Positions 7,792-16,874 of a DNA stretch of 64,000 bases are shown piece after piece. The translations under genes were made by a program, and so were the position numbers. Below the pieces are notes generated by a model. It did not search any database. It was not told the DNA's origin and was given only the letters and a program-made list of their open reading frames with translations. Location of the stretch: positions 1-64,000 of the forward strand of contig JAIESL010000064.1 in assembly GCA_019746095.1 (NCBI GenBank), in the 5' to 3' direction. Each line of letters opens with the position of its first letter. Within the stretch, counting starts at the first letter, position 1. The stretch is from Caulobacteraceae bacterium. Its GTDB lineage: Bacteria > Pseudomonadota > Alphaproteobacteria > Caulobacterales > Caulobacteraceae.

Positions 7792-8286
7792 TCAGCGGCG
7801 ACGCTTCTCGAGGAGCGCCTGCATCTGGGCGATCTCCTCCTGTTGACCACGCACGATGCCGTCGCACAGGGCGATGATCTCCGGATCGGTCAGGGAGGCT
7901 TGCTCGCACATCAACACAGCCCCGGAATGGTGCGGGATCATCGATCGCAGGAATTCGTCGTCGCCAACGAACGCCTGGGTGCGCATGCCGACGAAGCTGC
8001 CGACGAAGATCACGACGGCGACCGCTCCAATGACCAGGTTCGTTTTGCGCGACGGGTACATGGACCGCATGAAGACGAGCATGAGGACCGCCATCGGCGC
8101 GACCATCATCAGGGTCATGTAGACGTTGTTCAAATTGAGATAGAAGTGACCGAGCGTGGCGATCATCGTGTACATGACCAGGTACATGATGACGAAATCG
8201 AGCGCCAACTCGAGGTACAGGCTCCGATAAGGGCCGAGTCCACGAGCGTTGCCTTGCCCGCCGTGGTCCATCTGTTGATGAGACAT
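7792..8286 (-). CDS. DUF305 membrane protein of copper cluster
   Basis: This 164-aa protein has a His/Met-containing N-terminus (MSHQQMDHGG) and three hydrophobic helices (about residues 22-105). The DUF305 motif at about 120-135 (EFLRSMIPHHSGAVLMCEQA) contains the conserved HH and Met/Cys, and a helical EEIAQMQALLEKR tail follows. DUF305 domains are ferritin-like helical bundles common in copper and silver clusters and may bind metal. I start at ATG 8286. Upstream in-frame sequence lacks a plausible signal. It lies between the Cu-ATPase and copC, all on the minus strand, so it probably responds to CsoR. Confidence 0.83.
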   Translation of the reverse strand: MSHQQMDHGGQGNARGLGPYRSLYLELALDFVIMYLVMYTMIATLGHFYLNLNNVYMTLMMVAPMAVLMLVFMRSMYPSRKTNLVIGAVAVVIFVGSFVGMRTQAFVGDDEFLRSMIPHHSGAVLMCEQASLTDPEIIALCDGIVRGQQEEIAQMQALLEKRRR

Positions 8287-8433
8287 CGTCCGTATCCTCT
8301 TCAGAAATTTCAGTTCGTCTTCGCCTGCCGCTGCGAAAGCCTGGAGACTGCCGTCAGCGTCTGAATCAATCCGGCCCGTCACAGCCGGTTCCTCCCTTGG
8401 GTGGGTGGGCGGACTGTTGATTGCCTATCCTGG

Positions 8434-10788
8434 CTAAAGCCTCACCGCGCGCAGTCTCAGCGCATTGCCGATGACGCTGACCGAGGAGAGCGCCATTGCG
8501 AGCGCCGCAAGGGCAGGCGAGAGAAGCCAGCCGAAGACGGGATAAAGCAGGCCAGCCGCCACGGGGATGCCAAGGGCGTTGTAGCCGAAGGCGAAAACGA
8601 GGTTTTGGCGGATGTTGCCCATCACCGCGCGGGACAGACGCCGTGCGCGCACGATGCCTTGCAGATCTCCGCCCAGCAGGGTGACGCCGGCGCTTTCGAT
8701 GGCGACGTCCGAACCCGCCCCCATGGCGACGCCGACATCGGCTGTGGCGAGGGCAGGGGCGTCGTTGACGCCATCCCCCGCCATGGCGACGATCCGACCC
8801 TGCGAACGAAGCTGTTGAACCACAGACGCCTTATCCTGCGGCAAAACCTCCGCCTGGACTTCGTCGATGCCGAGGCGCCGCGCGACCGCTTCGGCCGTCG
8901 TCCGGTTGTCCCCGGTCATCATCACCAGCCGCAGACCGGCCGCTTTCAGCGCGAGGATCGCAGCCGGCGTGGTGGCCTTGATGGGATCGGCGATGCCGAT
9001 GACCCCGGCCGCCTTTCCGTCGATCGCCACGAATATGGCGGTGGCGCCGTCGTGGCGAAGGGCCTCCGCCTTCGGCTCCAGCGCGGAGACGTCGATCGAA
9101 AGCTCGCCGAGAAAACGGGTGTTGCCCAGGGCGACCTGGCGGCCCTCAATCGTCCCGCGAACGCCGCGACCGACCGGGCTGTCGAAGTCCGCGGCCTCGG
9201 TAAGGGGGATGTCCCGGTCCTTGGCTGCCCGGACGATTGCGTCGGCCAACGGATGTTCGCTGCCCCGCTCGAGGCTGGCCGAAAGACGCAGGATGTCCGC
9301 TTCCACGAAGCCGAGGGCGGGCAGGATCGCCGTCACCGACGGACGGCCCTCCGTCAGGGTGCCGGTCTTGTCCAGAACGAGAGTGTCGACCTTCTCGAAG
9401 CGTTCGAGCGCCTCGGCGTTCTTGATCAGGACGCCGGCGTGGGCGCCACGTCCCACCCCGACCATGATCGAGATCGGCGTCGCCAGACCCAACGCACAGG
9501 GACAGGCGATGATGAGTACCGAAACGGCGGCGACCAGGGCGTAGGACAAACGGGGCTCGGGACCGACCAGGCCCCAGACGACGGCGGCGAGCAGGGCGAT
9601 CGCGATCACCGTGGGAACGAACCATCCGGAGACCGTATCGGCCAGCCGCTGGATCGGGGCGCGACTGCGCTGGGCCTGGGCCACCATCTGGACGATCTGC
9701 GCCAGCAGGGTGTCGGCGCCCACCTTGTCGGCGCGCATGATGAAGGATCCGGTCTTGTTGAGCGCGCCGGCCACGACGCGGTCGCCGACATCCTTGGTCA
9801 CCGGCATGGACTCGCCGGTCACCATGGATTCGTCGACAGCGACCCGACCCTCCAGGAGTTCGCCATCGACCGGGATCTTCTCTCCGGGCCTTACCCGCAG
9901 GCGGTCGCTGACGGCGATCTGGTCAAGCGAGACATCTTCATCGATGCCGTCCGCCCGGATTCGGCGCGCGGTCTTGGGCGTGAGGTCCAGCAGGGCGCGG
10001 ATCGCGCCCGACGTCTGTTCGCGGGCGCGCAGTTCCAGAATCTGCCCGACGAGGACCAGCACGGTGATGACCGCCGCCGCCTCGAAATACACCGGCGCAC
10101 TGCCGTCGGCCTTCAGGAAGGCGGGCGGGAACAGGGTTGGCGCGACGACGGCCACGACGCTGTAAAGCCATGCCACGCCGACCCCCATGGCGATCAGGGT
10201 GAACATATTCAGCCGCCGGGTGCGCAGCGATGTCCAGCCGCGCTCGAAGAAGGGCCAGCCGCACCAGAGAACCACGGGGGTCGCCAAAGCGAACTGGATC
10301 CAGTTCGACATCTGGCCCGGGATGAACATGTGGAGATTGGCCAGGTGTCCGCCCATTTCCAGGGCGAAGACCGGCAGGGTCAGGACCAGACCGACCCAGA
10401 AGCGTCTGGTGAAGTCGATCAGCTCGTGGTTGGGCGGGGCCTCCGCCGTGACCGTCTCCGGCTCAAGCGCCATGCCGCAGATCGGGCAGGAGCCTGGGCC
10501 TTCCTGCCGGATCTCGGGGTGCATCGGGCAGGTGTAGATGGCGCCGGGAACGGCCGGCTCGGCCTCCACGGGAGGGTTCAGGTAACGCATCGGATCGCCG
10601 ATGAATTTGGTCCGGCACCCCGCCGAGCAGAAGAAATAGTCCTGACCGTCATGACTGGCTCGGTGAGCGGTGGCCGTCGGATCGACCGACATGCCGCAGA
10701 CGGGATCCTTGACCGTTGCCGCGCCATCCGAGGCCTTCGCCCCGCAGCAGGCGTGACCCGAGGCATGATTGTGAGGATGCGTGGACAT
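8434..10788 (-). CDS. Copper-exporting P1B-type ATPase with YHS and heavy-metal-binding N-terminal domains
   Basis: This 784-aa inner-membrane ATPase is predicted to export Cu(I). A His/Cys-rich start ([14 protein letters not shown]) leads into a YHS domain (VKDPVCGM to YFFCSAGC, about residues 22-63). A heavy-metal-binding domain follows (YTCPMHPEI to CPICGMAL, about 77-105). The membrane core carries the transport motif [11 protein letters not shown], the phosphorylation site DKTGTLTEG, the nucleotide-binding SEHPLA and the hinge MTGDNRTTA and [10 protein letters not shown]. There is no classic GMTCxxC HMA domain. The start at ATG 10788 lies 32 bp from a CsoR-type operator and is divergent from csoR. 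Confidence 0.95.
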   Translation of the reverse strand: MSTHPHNHASGHACCGAKASDGAATVKDPVCGMSVDPTATAHRASHDGQDYFFCSAGCRTKFIGDPMRYLNPPVEAEPAVPGAIYTCPMHPEIRQEGPGSCPICGMALEPETVTAEAPPNHELIDFTRRFWVGLVLTLPVFALEMGGHLANLHMFIPGQMSNWIQFALATPVVLWCGWPFFERGWTSLRTRRLNMFTLIAMGVGVAWLYSVVAVVAPTLFPPAFLKADGSAPVYFEAAAVITVLVLVGQILELRAREQTSGAIRALLDLTPKTARRIRADGIDEDVSLDQIAVSDRLRVRPGEKIPVDGELLEGRVAVDESMVTGESMPVTKDVGDRVVAGALNKTGSFIMRADKVGADTLLAQIVQMVAQAQRSRAPIQRLADTVSGWFVPTVIAIALLAAVVWGLVGPEPRLSYALVAAVSVLIIACPCALGLATPISIMVGVGRGAHAGVLIKNAEALERFEKVDTLVLDKTGTLTEGRPSVTAILPALGFVEADILRLSASLERGSEHPLADAIVRAAKDRDIPLTEAADFDSPVGRGVRGTIEGRQVALGNTRFLGELSIDVSALEPKAEALRHDGATAIFVAIDGKAAGVIGIADPIKATTPAAILALKAAGLRLVMMTGDNRTTAEAVARRLGIDEVQAEVLPQDKASVVQQLRSQGRIVAMAGDGVNDAPALATADVGVAMGAGSDVAIESAGVTLLGGDLQGIVRARRLSRAVMGNIRQNLVFAFGYNALGIPVAAGLLYPVFGWLLSPALAALAMALSSVSVIGNALRLRAVRL

Positions 10789-10820
10789 GTCGCTCTCTCC
10801 GGCTGACCGAAGAGCTAACA

Positions 10821-10839
10821 TATACCCATGGGGGGTATA
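10821..10839. promoter_or_regulatory. CsoR-type operator 1
   Basis: This perfect inverted repeat, TATACCC-N5-GGGTATA, sits in the divergent region between the copper ATPase and csoR. It matches the TACCC/GGGTA half-site pattern of CsoR/RcnR-family operators. It lies 32 bp upstream of the ATPase start codon, so repression of that promoter is likely. Confidence 0.8.
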
Positions 10840-10846
10840 TCGCAAG

Positions 10847-10863
10847 ATACCCGTCTGGGGTAT
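10847..10863. promoter_or_regulatory. CsoR-type operator 2
   Basis: A second inverted repeat, ATACCC-N5-GGGTAT, has the same 5-nt spacer as the first and lies 8 bp further toward csoR, 27 bp before the csoR ATG. Two sites suggest independent or cooperative control of the divergent promoters. Confidence 0.75.
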
Positions 10864-10890
10864 ATGGGGGTGCTCAGGAGGACAGGCCGC

Positions 10891-11166
10891 ATGCAAACCG
10901 ACACGAAACCCAAAGTCCTCAACAGGCTCAGCCGGATCGAAGGCCAGGTGCGGGGAATCTCCCGCATGGTTGAAGATGACCGGTATTGCGTCGACTTGCT
11001 GACCCAACTTCAGGCCGTTCGAGCCGCGCTCCATCGCGTGGAGACCGAAGTGCTACGGGATCACCTCGACCACTGCGTAATGGGCGCTATGACCGGCGAC
11101 GATCCCGAGGATCGCAAGGCAAAGGCCGGCGAGCTGATCGAGCTCTTGGCGCGGGCCGGACGGTAG
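10891..11166 (+). CDS. csoR: CsoR-family copper-sensing repressor
   Basis: This 91-aa all-helical DNA-binding repressor belongs to the CsoR/RcnR/FrmR family. The family signature [22 protein letters not shown] runs from about residue 12. The Cu(I)-type ligand set Cys-His-Cys is visible: Cys in RYCVDLL, then His and Cys in HLDHC with a 4-residue spacing. I choose ATG 10891 because an AGGAGG ribosome-binding site lies about 9 bases upstream. Earlier in-frame ATGs would be translated from inside the operators. It is divergent from the copper ATPase and the two operators lie between them, indicating autoregulation. Confidence 0.93.
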   Translation: MQTDTKPKVLNRLSRIEGQVRGISRMVEDDRYCVDLLTQLQAVRAALHRVETEVLRDHLDHCVMGAMTGDDPEDRKAKAGELIELLARAGR

Positions 11167-11224
11167 AGTTGGCGGAACGAATGGGCCCTCCTGGTCGCTA
11201 ACGTCGGGATCCCAAGGAGCCGTC

Positions 11225-11650
11225 ATGAAACGCATCAGCCTCGTCCTCGCCGCCTGCGCCTTGGCTACGGCCTGTTCCCCGCAAGCCGAAGAGCCCGCCG
11301 TAGCCGCGCCTGAGGCCCCCGCAGCGGCGGACGCCCATGGCGGAATGGAGGGCGGCATGGCTGCGCCTGCGCCCGGCGACTCCGTCGCCACCCAAGGCTA
11401 CAAGGCCTCGATGAACACGATGATGGAGGCGATGCCCGCCTTCACCGGGGACGCGGACATCGACTTCATGAAGCAGATGCGAGGTCACCACGTCGCCGCC
11501 GTCTCGATGGCCCGTGTGGAGCTCGCGCAAGGCAAGGACGCCCAAGCGCGGAACCTGGCCCAGGAGGTGATCACGGCGCAGGAGCGCGAAATCACCCTGA
11601 TCGACGCCTGGCTCGCCCAGAAGGGAGCGTCGGCGGCTCCCGCCGCCTGA
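11225..11650 (+). CDS. DUF305 lipoprotein
   Basis: This 141-aa protein has a lipoprotein signal (lipobox LATAC, Cys about residue 17), an Ala/Pro/Glu-rich linker and a DUF305 helical domain. The domain runs from about residue 62 (YKASMNTMMEAMPAFTGDAD) and contains DFMKQMRGHHVAAVSMARVEL with the conserved HH and Met. It is likely a periplasm-facing, membrane-anchored metal-binding protein. It follows csoR by 58 bp on the same strand with an AAGGAG-type ribosome-binding site just upstream. It complements the second, membrane-embedded DUF305 protein on the other side of csoR. Confidence 0.87.
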   Translation: MKRISLVLAACALATACSPQAEEPAVAAPEAPAAADAHGGMEGGMAAPAPGDSVATQGYKASMNTMMEAMPAFTGDADIDFMKQMRGHHVAAVSMARVELAQGKDAQARNLAQEVITAQEREITLIDAWLAQKGASAAPAA

Positions 11651-11866
11651 TCGCGAGATCAGCGCACCGCGTCCGGACCGACAGACGTGCGAAATCGGCC
11701 AACTGTCGACCTCGTGGCCAAAGTCCATGGTCTCGACGGAGAGTATAGCCCAGCGACCCTTAAACTCGGCTGTCGCTACTCTGCGATCTTTTAGGCGGCA
11801 GTCGTCAAAGATCAGGTCGTCACCGATGCCTGAACTGCCGCACCCGCAGACGAGCGGGCTTGAACA

Positions 11867-11900
11867 TTTCCATATTTCGACTAATTTGGAAATATGGAAA
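11867..11900. promoter_or_regulatory. ArsR operator: perfect 12-bp inverted repeat over the arsR start codon
   Basis: The arms TTTCCATATTTC (11867-11878) and GAAATATGGAAA (11889-11900) are perfectly complementary with a 10-nt spacer. The right arm contains the arsR ATG at 11894. The AT-rich repeat stands out from the GC-rich surroundings and fits the dyad recognised by ArsR-type repressors. Binding would block transcription or initiation at the operon start. The 200 bp upstream (11653-11866) holds no gene that I can support. Confidence 0.8.
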
Positions 11901-12229
11901 CCGAAGTTTCGATTCTCGCTCTCGCCGCCTTGGCGCAATCGACGCGGCTGGAGGCGTTTCGCCTCCTCGTGCGTCACGAACCCGATGGTCTGCCGGCCGG
12001 TGACATCTCCAACCATCTGGTGATCCCGGCCAACACCCTGTCGTCCCATCTCGGCGTCCTGACGCGCGCGGGGTTGATCAGGTCGGAGCGGCGCAGCCGG
12101 TCGATCATCTACCGGGCCGACCTGGATCGGCTTCGCGACCTGGTCCTCTTCCTGCTCAAGGACTGCTGCGGGGGCAGGGCGGACCTGTGCGAACCCCTGC
12201 TGGCTGAACTCGCGCCCTGTTGCCCCTAA
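11894..12229 (+). CDS. arsR: ArsR-family arsenic-responsive repressor
   Basis: This 111-aa winged-helix repressor begins METEVSILALAALAQSTRLEAFRLLVRH, followed by the recognition region HLVIPANTLSSHLGVLTRAGLI (about 41-62) and the wing RRSRSIIYRAD. The C-terminal Cys cluster (LKDCCGG, LCEP and a terminal PCCP) is a likely As(III) site, as in other alphaproteobacterial ArsR proteins whose ligands are not in the canonical ELCVCDL helix. It is the first gene of the ars operon, with its operator over the start codon, and arsC follows after 7 bp. Confidence 0.93.
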   Translation: METEVSILALAALAQSTRLEAFRLLVRHEPDGLPAGDISNHLVIPANTLSSHLGVLTRAGLIRSERRSRSIIYRADLDRLRDLVLFLLKDCCGGRADLCEPLLAELAPCCP

Positions 12230-12236
12230 GGATCCC

Positions 12237-12662
12237 GTGGACATCGTCATCTATCACAACCCCGCCTGCGGGACGTCGCGCAACGCGCTCGAGCTGATCC
12301 GCCACGTCGGCATCGAGCCGCATGTCGTGCAGTATCTGAAGACCCCGCCGTCGCGGACCATGGTCGCTTGGCTGGCCGAACGGGCCGGCAAGCCGCTGCG
12401 CAATCTGTTGCGCGAGAAGGGCACGCCCTTCGCCGAACTGGGCCTAGGGGACCCGGGCCTGACGGACGATCAGTTGCTCGATGCGATCGAGGCCCATCCG
12501 ATCCTGCTCAATCGCCCGATCGTCGTCAGTCCGCTCGGCGTCGGCCTGTGCCGACCGTCCGAGGCCGTTCTGGACCTCCTGCCCGCCGATGATCTCAAGC
12601 CCTTCACCAAGGAGGACGGCGAGGTCGTCATCGACGCCGCCGGCCAGCGGGTGAAGCGATGA
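12237..12662 (+). CDS. arsC: Arsenate reductase ArsC (glutaredoxin-dependent)
   Basis: This 141-aa thioredoxin-fold reductase converts As(V) to As(III) using glutathione/glutaredoxin. The catalytic motif [10 protein letters not shown] (Cys about residue 12) is intact, and further conserved segments are [10 protein letters not shown] and [11 protein letters not shown]. The start is a GTG with a purine-rich site just upstream. The stop overlaps the ATG of the ACR3 pump gene by 4 bp, so product and exporter are translationally coupled. Confidence 0.95.
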   Translation: MDIVIYHNPACGTSRNALELIRHVGIEPHVVQYLKTPPSRTMVAWLAERAGKPLRNLLREKGTPFAELGLGDPGLTDDQLLDAIEAHPILLNRPIVVSPLGVGLCRPSEAVLDLLPADDLKPFTKEDGEVVIDAAGQRVKR

Positions 12663-13744
12663 TCGACACCCGCGTGGAGGACGCTGCGCCGCGTCGCCTG
12701 TCCTTCCTCGACCGCTGGCTGACGCTGTGGATCTTCGTGGCCATGGGCCTGGGCGTGGCTATGGGGACGCTGGCGCCGGGCCTGCCGACCTGGGTCGACA
12801 GCCTCTCAATCGGCACGACCAATATCCCGATCGCCATCGGTCTGATCCTGATGATGTACCCGCCGCTGGCCAAGGTCCGGTACGAGGAACTGCCGCGCGT
12901 CTTCGCCGACAAGCGGGTCCTGGCCCTGTCCTTGTTCCAGAACTGGGTGCTGGGCCCGGTGCTGATGTTCGCCCTGGCGGTGATCTTCCTGCGTGATCAG
13001 CCGGAATACATGACCGGCGTCATCCTGATCGGGCTGGCGCGCTGTATCGCCATGGTCCTGGTCTGGAACCAGCTGGCGCGGGGCGACAACCAGTATGTCG
13101 CCGGCCTCGTAGCCTTCAACTCGATCTTCCAGATCCTGTTCTTCAGCCTTTATGCCTGGATCTTCCTCACCGTCCTGCCGCCCCTGTTCGGCCTGCAGGG
13201 CAGCGTGGTGGACGTCAGCGTCTGGACCATCGCCGGCGCGGTGCTCGTCTACCTTGGCCTACCGTTCCTAGCCGGCTTCCTGACCCGACGCAGCCTGATC
13301 GCTCGCCGCGGCGCCGACTGGTACGAGCGGCGCTTCCTGCCGCGCATCGGGCCGATCACCCTGATCGCTCTGCTGTTCACCATCGTGGTCATGTTCAGCC
13401 TCAAGGGCGGGGAGGTGGTGGCTTTGCCGCTGGACGCCCTGCGCATCGCCATTCCCCTGACGATCTACTTCCTCGTCATGTTCGTGGTGAGCTTCCTCAT
13501 GGGCAAGCTGATCGAAGCCGACTATCCGCGCACCACCGCCCTGGCCTTCACCGCGGCCTCGAACAATTTCGAACTGGCCATCGCGGTGGCCATCGCGGCC
13601 TTCGGCCTGACCTCGCCGGTCGCCTTCGCGGCCGTCATCGGCCCCCTTGTCGAGGTGCCGGTGTTGATCCTGCTCGTGTCGGTCGCGCTCTGGATGGGCC
13701 GACGCTGGTTCCCGGACACGGCCCCGCCGAAGGACGCCGGCTGA
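12659..13744 (+). CDS. ACR3-type arsenite efflux transporter
   Basis: This 361-aa inner-membrane carrier has about ten transmembrane helices and belongs to the ACR3 (BASS superfamily) arsenite exporters. The conserved Cys lies in the [18 protein letters not shown] helix (about residues 124-141). A second signature, [16 protein letters not shown], is at about 301-316. The N-terminal [20 protein letters not shown] is also characteristic. It exports the As(III) made by ArsC. It overlaps arsC by 4 bp, and its last base is the first base of the next start. Confidence 0.95.
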   Translation: MIDTRVEDAAPRRLSFLDRWLTLWIFVAMGLGVAMGTLAPGLPTWVDSLSIGTTNIPIAIGLILMMYPPLAKVRYEELPRVFADKRVLALSLFQNWVLGPVLMFALAVIFLRDQPEYMTGVILIGLARCIAMVLVWNQLARGDNQYVAGLVAFNSIFQILFFSLYAWIFLTVLPPLFGLQGSVVDVSVWTIAGAVLVYLGLPFLAGFLTRRSLIARRGADWYERRFLPRIGPITLIALLFTIVVMFSLKGGEVVALPLDALRIAIPLTIYFLVMFVVSFLMGKLIEADYPRTTALAFTAASNNFELAIAVAIAAFGLTSPVAFAAVIGPLVEVPVLILLVSVALWMGRRWFPDTAPPKDAG

Positions 13745-14160
13745 TGGTCAGTCTGCATTTGGTCGACTCGACCGATGTCGATCTGATCGCGGCCCTGCGT
13801 GGCGAGAACCTGCCTGAGCCGGGCACCGGGCGATACTTCAGCGCCGACCACTACGGCGCGGTCATCGGCTACGTCGGGCTGGAAGGGGAGCGGCGCGACC
13901 TGCTGCTGCGCTCCCTGGTCGTACTTGCCGACCAGAAGGCCCGCGGCCTGGGAAGTCGGGTGCTGGCCGCCGCCGAGACCACCGCCGGCGACCTGGGCGC
14001 TGCACGTCTGCACCTGCTCACCACGACGGCCGAGCGCTTCTTCACCGGGCGCGGCTTTGTAGCCGCCGATCGTGAGTCCGCGCCGCCCGCGATCCGGCAA
14101 ACTCGCGAGTTCGCGGACCTCTGCCCGGCGTCTGCCGTCTATTTGACCAAGGACCTTTGA
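13744..14160 (+). CDS. arsN2: ArsN2-type GNAT acetyltransferase, arsenic resistance
   Basis: This 138-aa GNAT-fold protein has the acetyl-CoA-binding pattern ADQKARGLGSRVLAAAE (about residues 60-76) preceded by LLLRSLVV. The C-terminal half contains TTTAERFFTGRGF, as in ArsN2 proteins. ArsN-type enzymes acetylate organoarsenicals or related toxins; the substrate is not visible here. Its ATG overlaps the ACR3 stop by one base and arsH follows immediately, so it is an integral operon member. Confidence 0.88.
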   Translation: MVSLHLVDSTDVDLIAALRGENLPEPGTGRYFSADHYGAVIGYVGLEGERRDLLLRSLVVLADQKARGLGSRVLAAAETTAGDLGAARLHLLTTTAERFFTGRGFVAADRESAPPAIRQTREFADLCPASAVYLTKDL

Positions 14161-14913
14161 ATGACCTTCATCCGTCTGCGTTCGCTGCCGGATCCGGATA
14201 ACCTGCCGGTCCTGGACGCGGCCTATCTGTCCGCCGAGCCCGCCCGGGGATTGGGCTCGACCGACCCGGCGCCGCGGATCCTTCTCTTGTACGGATCGCT
14301 GCGCGAGCGGTCGTATTCGCGGCTCTGCGTCGAGGAAGCGGCCCGCCTACTGCAGCGCATGGGATGCGAGACCCGCATCTTCGACCCCTCCGACCTCCCC
14401 CTGCCGGGCGCGCCCGGCGACGACGACCACCCGGCGGTGCGCGAGTTGCGCGAACACGCCTTCTGGTCGGAGGGCATGGTCTGGTGCAGTCCGGAACGGC
14501 ACGGCCAGGTCTCCGGGCTGATGAAGCTGCAGATCGATCACCTGCCATTGAGCCAGGGCGGCATGCGCCCGACGCAGGGCCGGACCCTCGCCGTCATGCA
14601 GGTGTCGGGCGGGTCGCAGAGCTTCAACGCCGTCAACACCCTGCGCCTTCTGGGCCGCTGGATGCGGATGATCACCATCCCCAACCAGTCGAGCGTGGCC
14701 AAGGCCTTCCAGGAGTTCGACGGGGCCGGCCGGATGAAGCCCTCGGCCTACTATGAGCGGATCGTCGACGTGATGGAGGAACTGGTGCGCTTCACCATTC
14801 TGGTCCGGCCCCACGCCGTCCAGCTCGTCGATCGGTATTCCGAACGAAAGGCGGAGGGCGTTCCGGTCGACGCCGCGTCCGATTTGTCATCCATCGCCAT
14901 CGCGGCACAATGA
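14161..14913 (+). CDS. arsH: ArsH NADPH-dependent FMN reductase
   Basis: This 250-aa flavodoxin-like reductase has the phosphate-binding [14 protein letters not shown] motif (about residues 41-54). Conserved ArsH segments include [32 protein letters not shown] and [20 protein letters not shown]. ArsH oxidises trivalent methylated arsenicals and lowers oxidative stress in arsenic resistance. It starts directly after the arsN2 stop and is the last gene of the ars operon. The 110 bp after it hold no recognisable feature. Confidence 0.95.
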   Translation: MTFIRLRSLPDPDNLPVLDAAYLSAEPARGLGSTDPAPRILLLYGSLRERSYSRLCVEEAARLLQRMGCETRIFDPSDLPLPGAPGDDDHPAVRELREHAFWSEGMVWCSPERHGQVSGLMKLQIDHLPLSQGGMRPTQGRTLAVMQVSGGSQSFNAVNTLRLLGRWMRMITIPNQSSVAKAFQEFDGAGRMKPSAYYERIVDVMEELVRFTILVRPHAVQLVDRYSERKAEGVPVDAASDLSSIAIAAQ

Positions 14914-15023
14914 GGTGCCGGGATCGGCGCAGTTAAGCTCGGTCATCGAACCAAAGCTCATGTCTGGTTCTCGGAACTTCGCCAATGACCGCTGTTGGCG
15001 CGAAGCAGACCGATGACCCCTTC

Positions 15024-15428
15024 TTAGAACCTCACGTCCGCCACCACATCATCCGGACTCGGTAAGCCAGTGAACTGAATGGTCACCACCTGTGCTCGCG
15101 TCCCCGCATCCGCATCGAACACGGCGAGCGAAGTGTACATCCAGCTGTCAGTGCTATCCTGGACCACATCGGGTGATCCAAACTCAGCGCGTATCTGCGC
15201 CTTGGTTCGGTTGAAGGCGTAGTTGGAGAATTCAGTCTTCGTGAACCGCCTCGCGTCGATCGCATGGCCGGCGGCCCCTTCGTAACCGGCTTTGAAACCA
15301 GGCAGATCTTCGACCCGCTGGGGTTGGGTGGCCGTGGCGGTGGTTGGTGGCTGGTTCGATGTCGCCGGATCGCATGCGTTGAGGCCAAGCGCCATGAAAG
15401 CGCCCGCCACGATTAGGTGTCGGTTCAA
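15024..15428 (-). CDS. Small outer-membrane-type lipoprotein, unknown function
   Basis: This 134-aa protein has a lipoprotein signal (GALMALGLNAC-like, Cys about residue 19), a Thr/Pro/Gln linker and a compact domain. The sequence FNRTKAQIRAEFGSPDVVQDSTDSW loosely recalls the BamE/SmpA fold. Export and lipid anchoring are well supported, the fold similarity is weak, and no function is claimed. It lies between the ars operon and the tRNA gene and may be the edge of the island or of the core chromosome. Confidence 0.75.
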   Translation of the reverse strand: MNRHLIVAGAFMALGLNACDPATSNQPPTTATATQPQRVEDLPGFKAGYEGAAGHAIDARRFTKTEFSNYAFNRTKAQIRAEFGSPDVVQDSTDSWMYTSLAVFDADAGTRAQVVTIQFTGLPSPDDVVADVRF

Positions 15429-15755
15429 GGTCGTCCCCGTGTCTGCGCCCGGCGGTTGCCGGGACGGTTAGCCACGCGCGAACACAGGGAAGGCGCGTCC
15501 TGCCTATTCCCCGAGGGTATTGTATTGAGCAGGCCGCCCGACAGAGCGGACCTGTGTTCGAGCGCAGCAGCGCATCGCGGCTTGGTGGCTAAACTTCCCC
15601 GCGACGAAGGCACTATCTCACGGCTGGTTCCAGCACGCTAGACACCGCGACGTGGAAGTGGACGCAGACGCAGTCCGCCGTCCGTTTTGTTTGTGGGTTC
15701 TTATGTGGGACGGAACGTCTTCACTGTGAAAATAAACAGTGAAAACAATGGCCGG
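15429..15755. other. Gene-poor junction between metal island and tRNA-Ser
   Basis: These 327 bp contain no frame with convincing coding character. They are somewhat richer in A/T than the surroundings and carry an 8-bp hairpin (TTCACTGT/ACAGTGAA, 15720-15743) just past the tRNA 3' end. That hairpin could serve as the tRNA transcription end, although the T-run lies before the stem on the minus strand. No duplicated tRNA 3' end or integrase is visible. Confidence 0.5.
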
Positions 15756-15845
<90 letters not shown>

Positions 15846-15929
15846 GCGGGGCCGTAGGACGCTTGGTCGAGCGATCGGCTTCTCTAATGGGGGACAGCCT
15901 GCGCCGCAAGCGGGTGGGTGAGAATTCGC

Positions 15930-16871
15930 TCAGCGTTGTGCCGGAAGGGGCAGGCCGAGGGCCTCGCCGGTGCTGAGGTCGCCGTCGATCACCCGGAACA
16001 GTTCGGCGGGGCGGCCGCCCGTGGCGGCGGACAGGCGGCCGGTGGGCTGGACCAGTCCGGTGCGTTCGACGCCCCGGCGGAAATTCTGTTTGTGCAGGGA
16101 CAGGCCGGTGATGGCCTCTGCGGCGGTCTGGAGCTCGGACAGGGTGAAGGTCGCCGGCATCAGGTCGAACAGGACCGGGCGGTATTTCAGCTTGCTGCGC
16201 AGGCGGCCGAGGCCGGTGGCGAGGATGCGGCGGTGGTCGGAGGCCATGGCGCGTCCGGGGGCGGTGTGGAGGGCCGGGCGGTCCAGATCGCGCGCGGCCT
16301 CGGCGACGAGCCCGGCCTCGTAGAGCAGTTCATAGCGGTCGAGCACCCGGCCTTCGCTCCAGCGATGGGCGGGGGTGGTGGCGAACAGGGTCTCGATCCG
16401 GGCCTGCCGACGTGGATCGCCCGCGGCCCAGGCGGTCAGGTCGGCGACGAGGGGCGCGAGGCAGGCGGGGTCGTCCCCGCGGCGATCTTCCCAGGGGAAG
16501 ATGTCGAGCACCGGGGTCCACCGGGCCTCGGCCAGGGGGGCGTCGGCGGAATCGGCGGTCAGGGCGAGATAGCCGACCGAAACCTCGCGGCGGCGTTCGG
16601 GGCCCGGGGTGGCGCGGGGGCTGGCGCGGCCGAGGTCGCCGAAGGTGTAGAGCTGTTCGACAAAGCCGAGGCGGAAGCCGGTCTGGGCGGTCACGAAGTC
16701 GCGCAGGGCGCGCTCGAAGGTGCGGTCCCGGGCAGGATCGAAGGGGCCGAAGGGCAGGGCGGCCGCGCCGTCGTCGCCGGGCGTCGTCAGGACGCAGGCC
16801 TTGCGGTCCCGGAGCGCGATGACGACCGCCGAGAGGCCGATGCGAATGCCTTGTTCAGCCGCCGGCGTCAT
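15930..16871 (-). CDS. Nudix-related NAD metabolism regulator (NrtR-like)
   Basis: This 313-aa protein has a Nudix-like N-terminal domain (about residues 8-150) fused to a C-terminal winged-helix DNA-binding domain (about 200-300, including RLRSKLKYRPVLFDLMP and FTLSELQTAAEAITG). The Nudix box region (GPFDPARDRTFERALRDF) lacks the catalytic glutamates, so it probably senses a nucleotide rather than hydrolysing one, as in NrtR-type regulators of NAD synthesis. The sequence FNFRRGVERTG-like near 280 matches the Nudix-wHTH group. It lies 3 bp downstream of an HD hydrolase gene. Confidence 0.8.
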   Translation of the reverse strand: MTPAAEQGIRIGLSAVVIALRDRKACVLTTPGDDGAAALPFGPFDPARDRTFERALRDFVTAQTGFRLGFVEQLYTFGDLGRASPRATPGPERRREVSVGYLALTADSADAPLAEARWTPVLDIFPWEDRRGDDPACLAPLVADLTAWAAGDPRRQARIETLFATTPAHRWSEGRVLDRYELLYEAGLVAEAARDLDRPALHTAPGRAMASDHRRILATGLGRLRSKLKYRPVLFDLMPATFTLSELQTAAEAITGLSLHKQNFRRGVERTGLVQPTGRLSAATGGRPAELFRVIDGDLSTGEALGLPLPAQR

Positions 16872-16874
16872 GGG

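Noticed and set aside
8401-10806. 801-codon open frame on the plus strand
   Set aside because: It is exactly antisense to the copper ATPase. High GC keeps the opposite frame open, the protein is Arg/Gly/Asp/His-rich with no domain, and the minus-strand frame has all P-type ATPase motifs.
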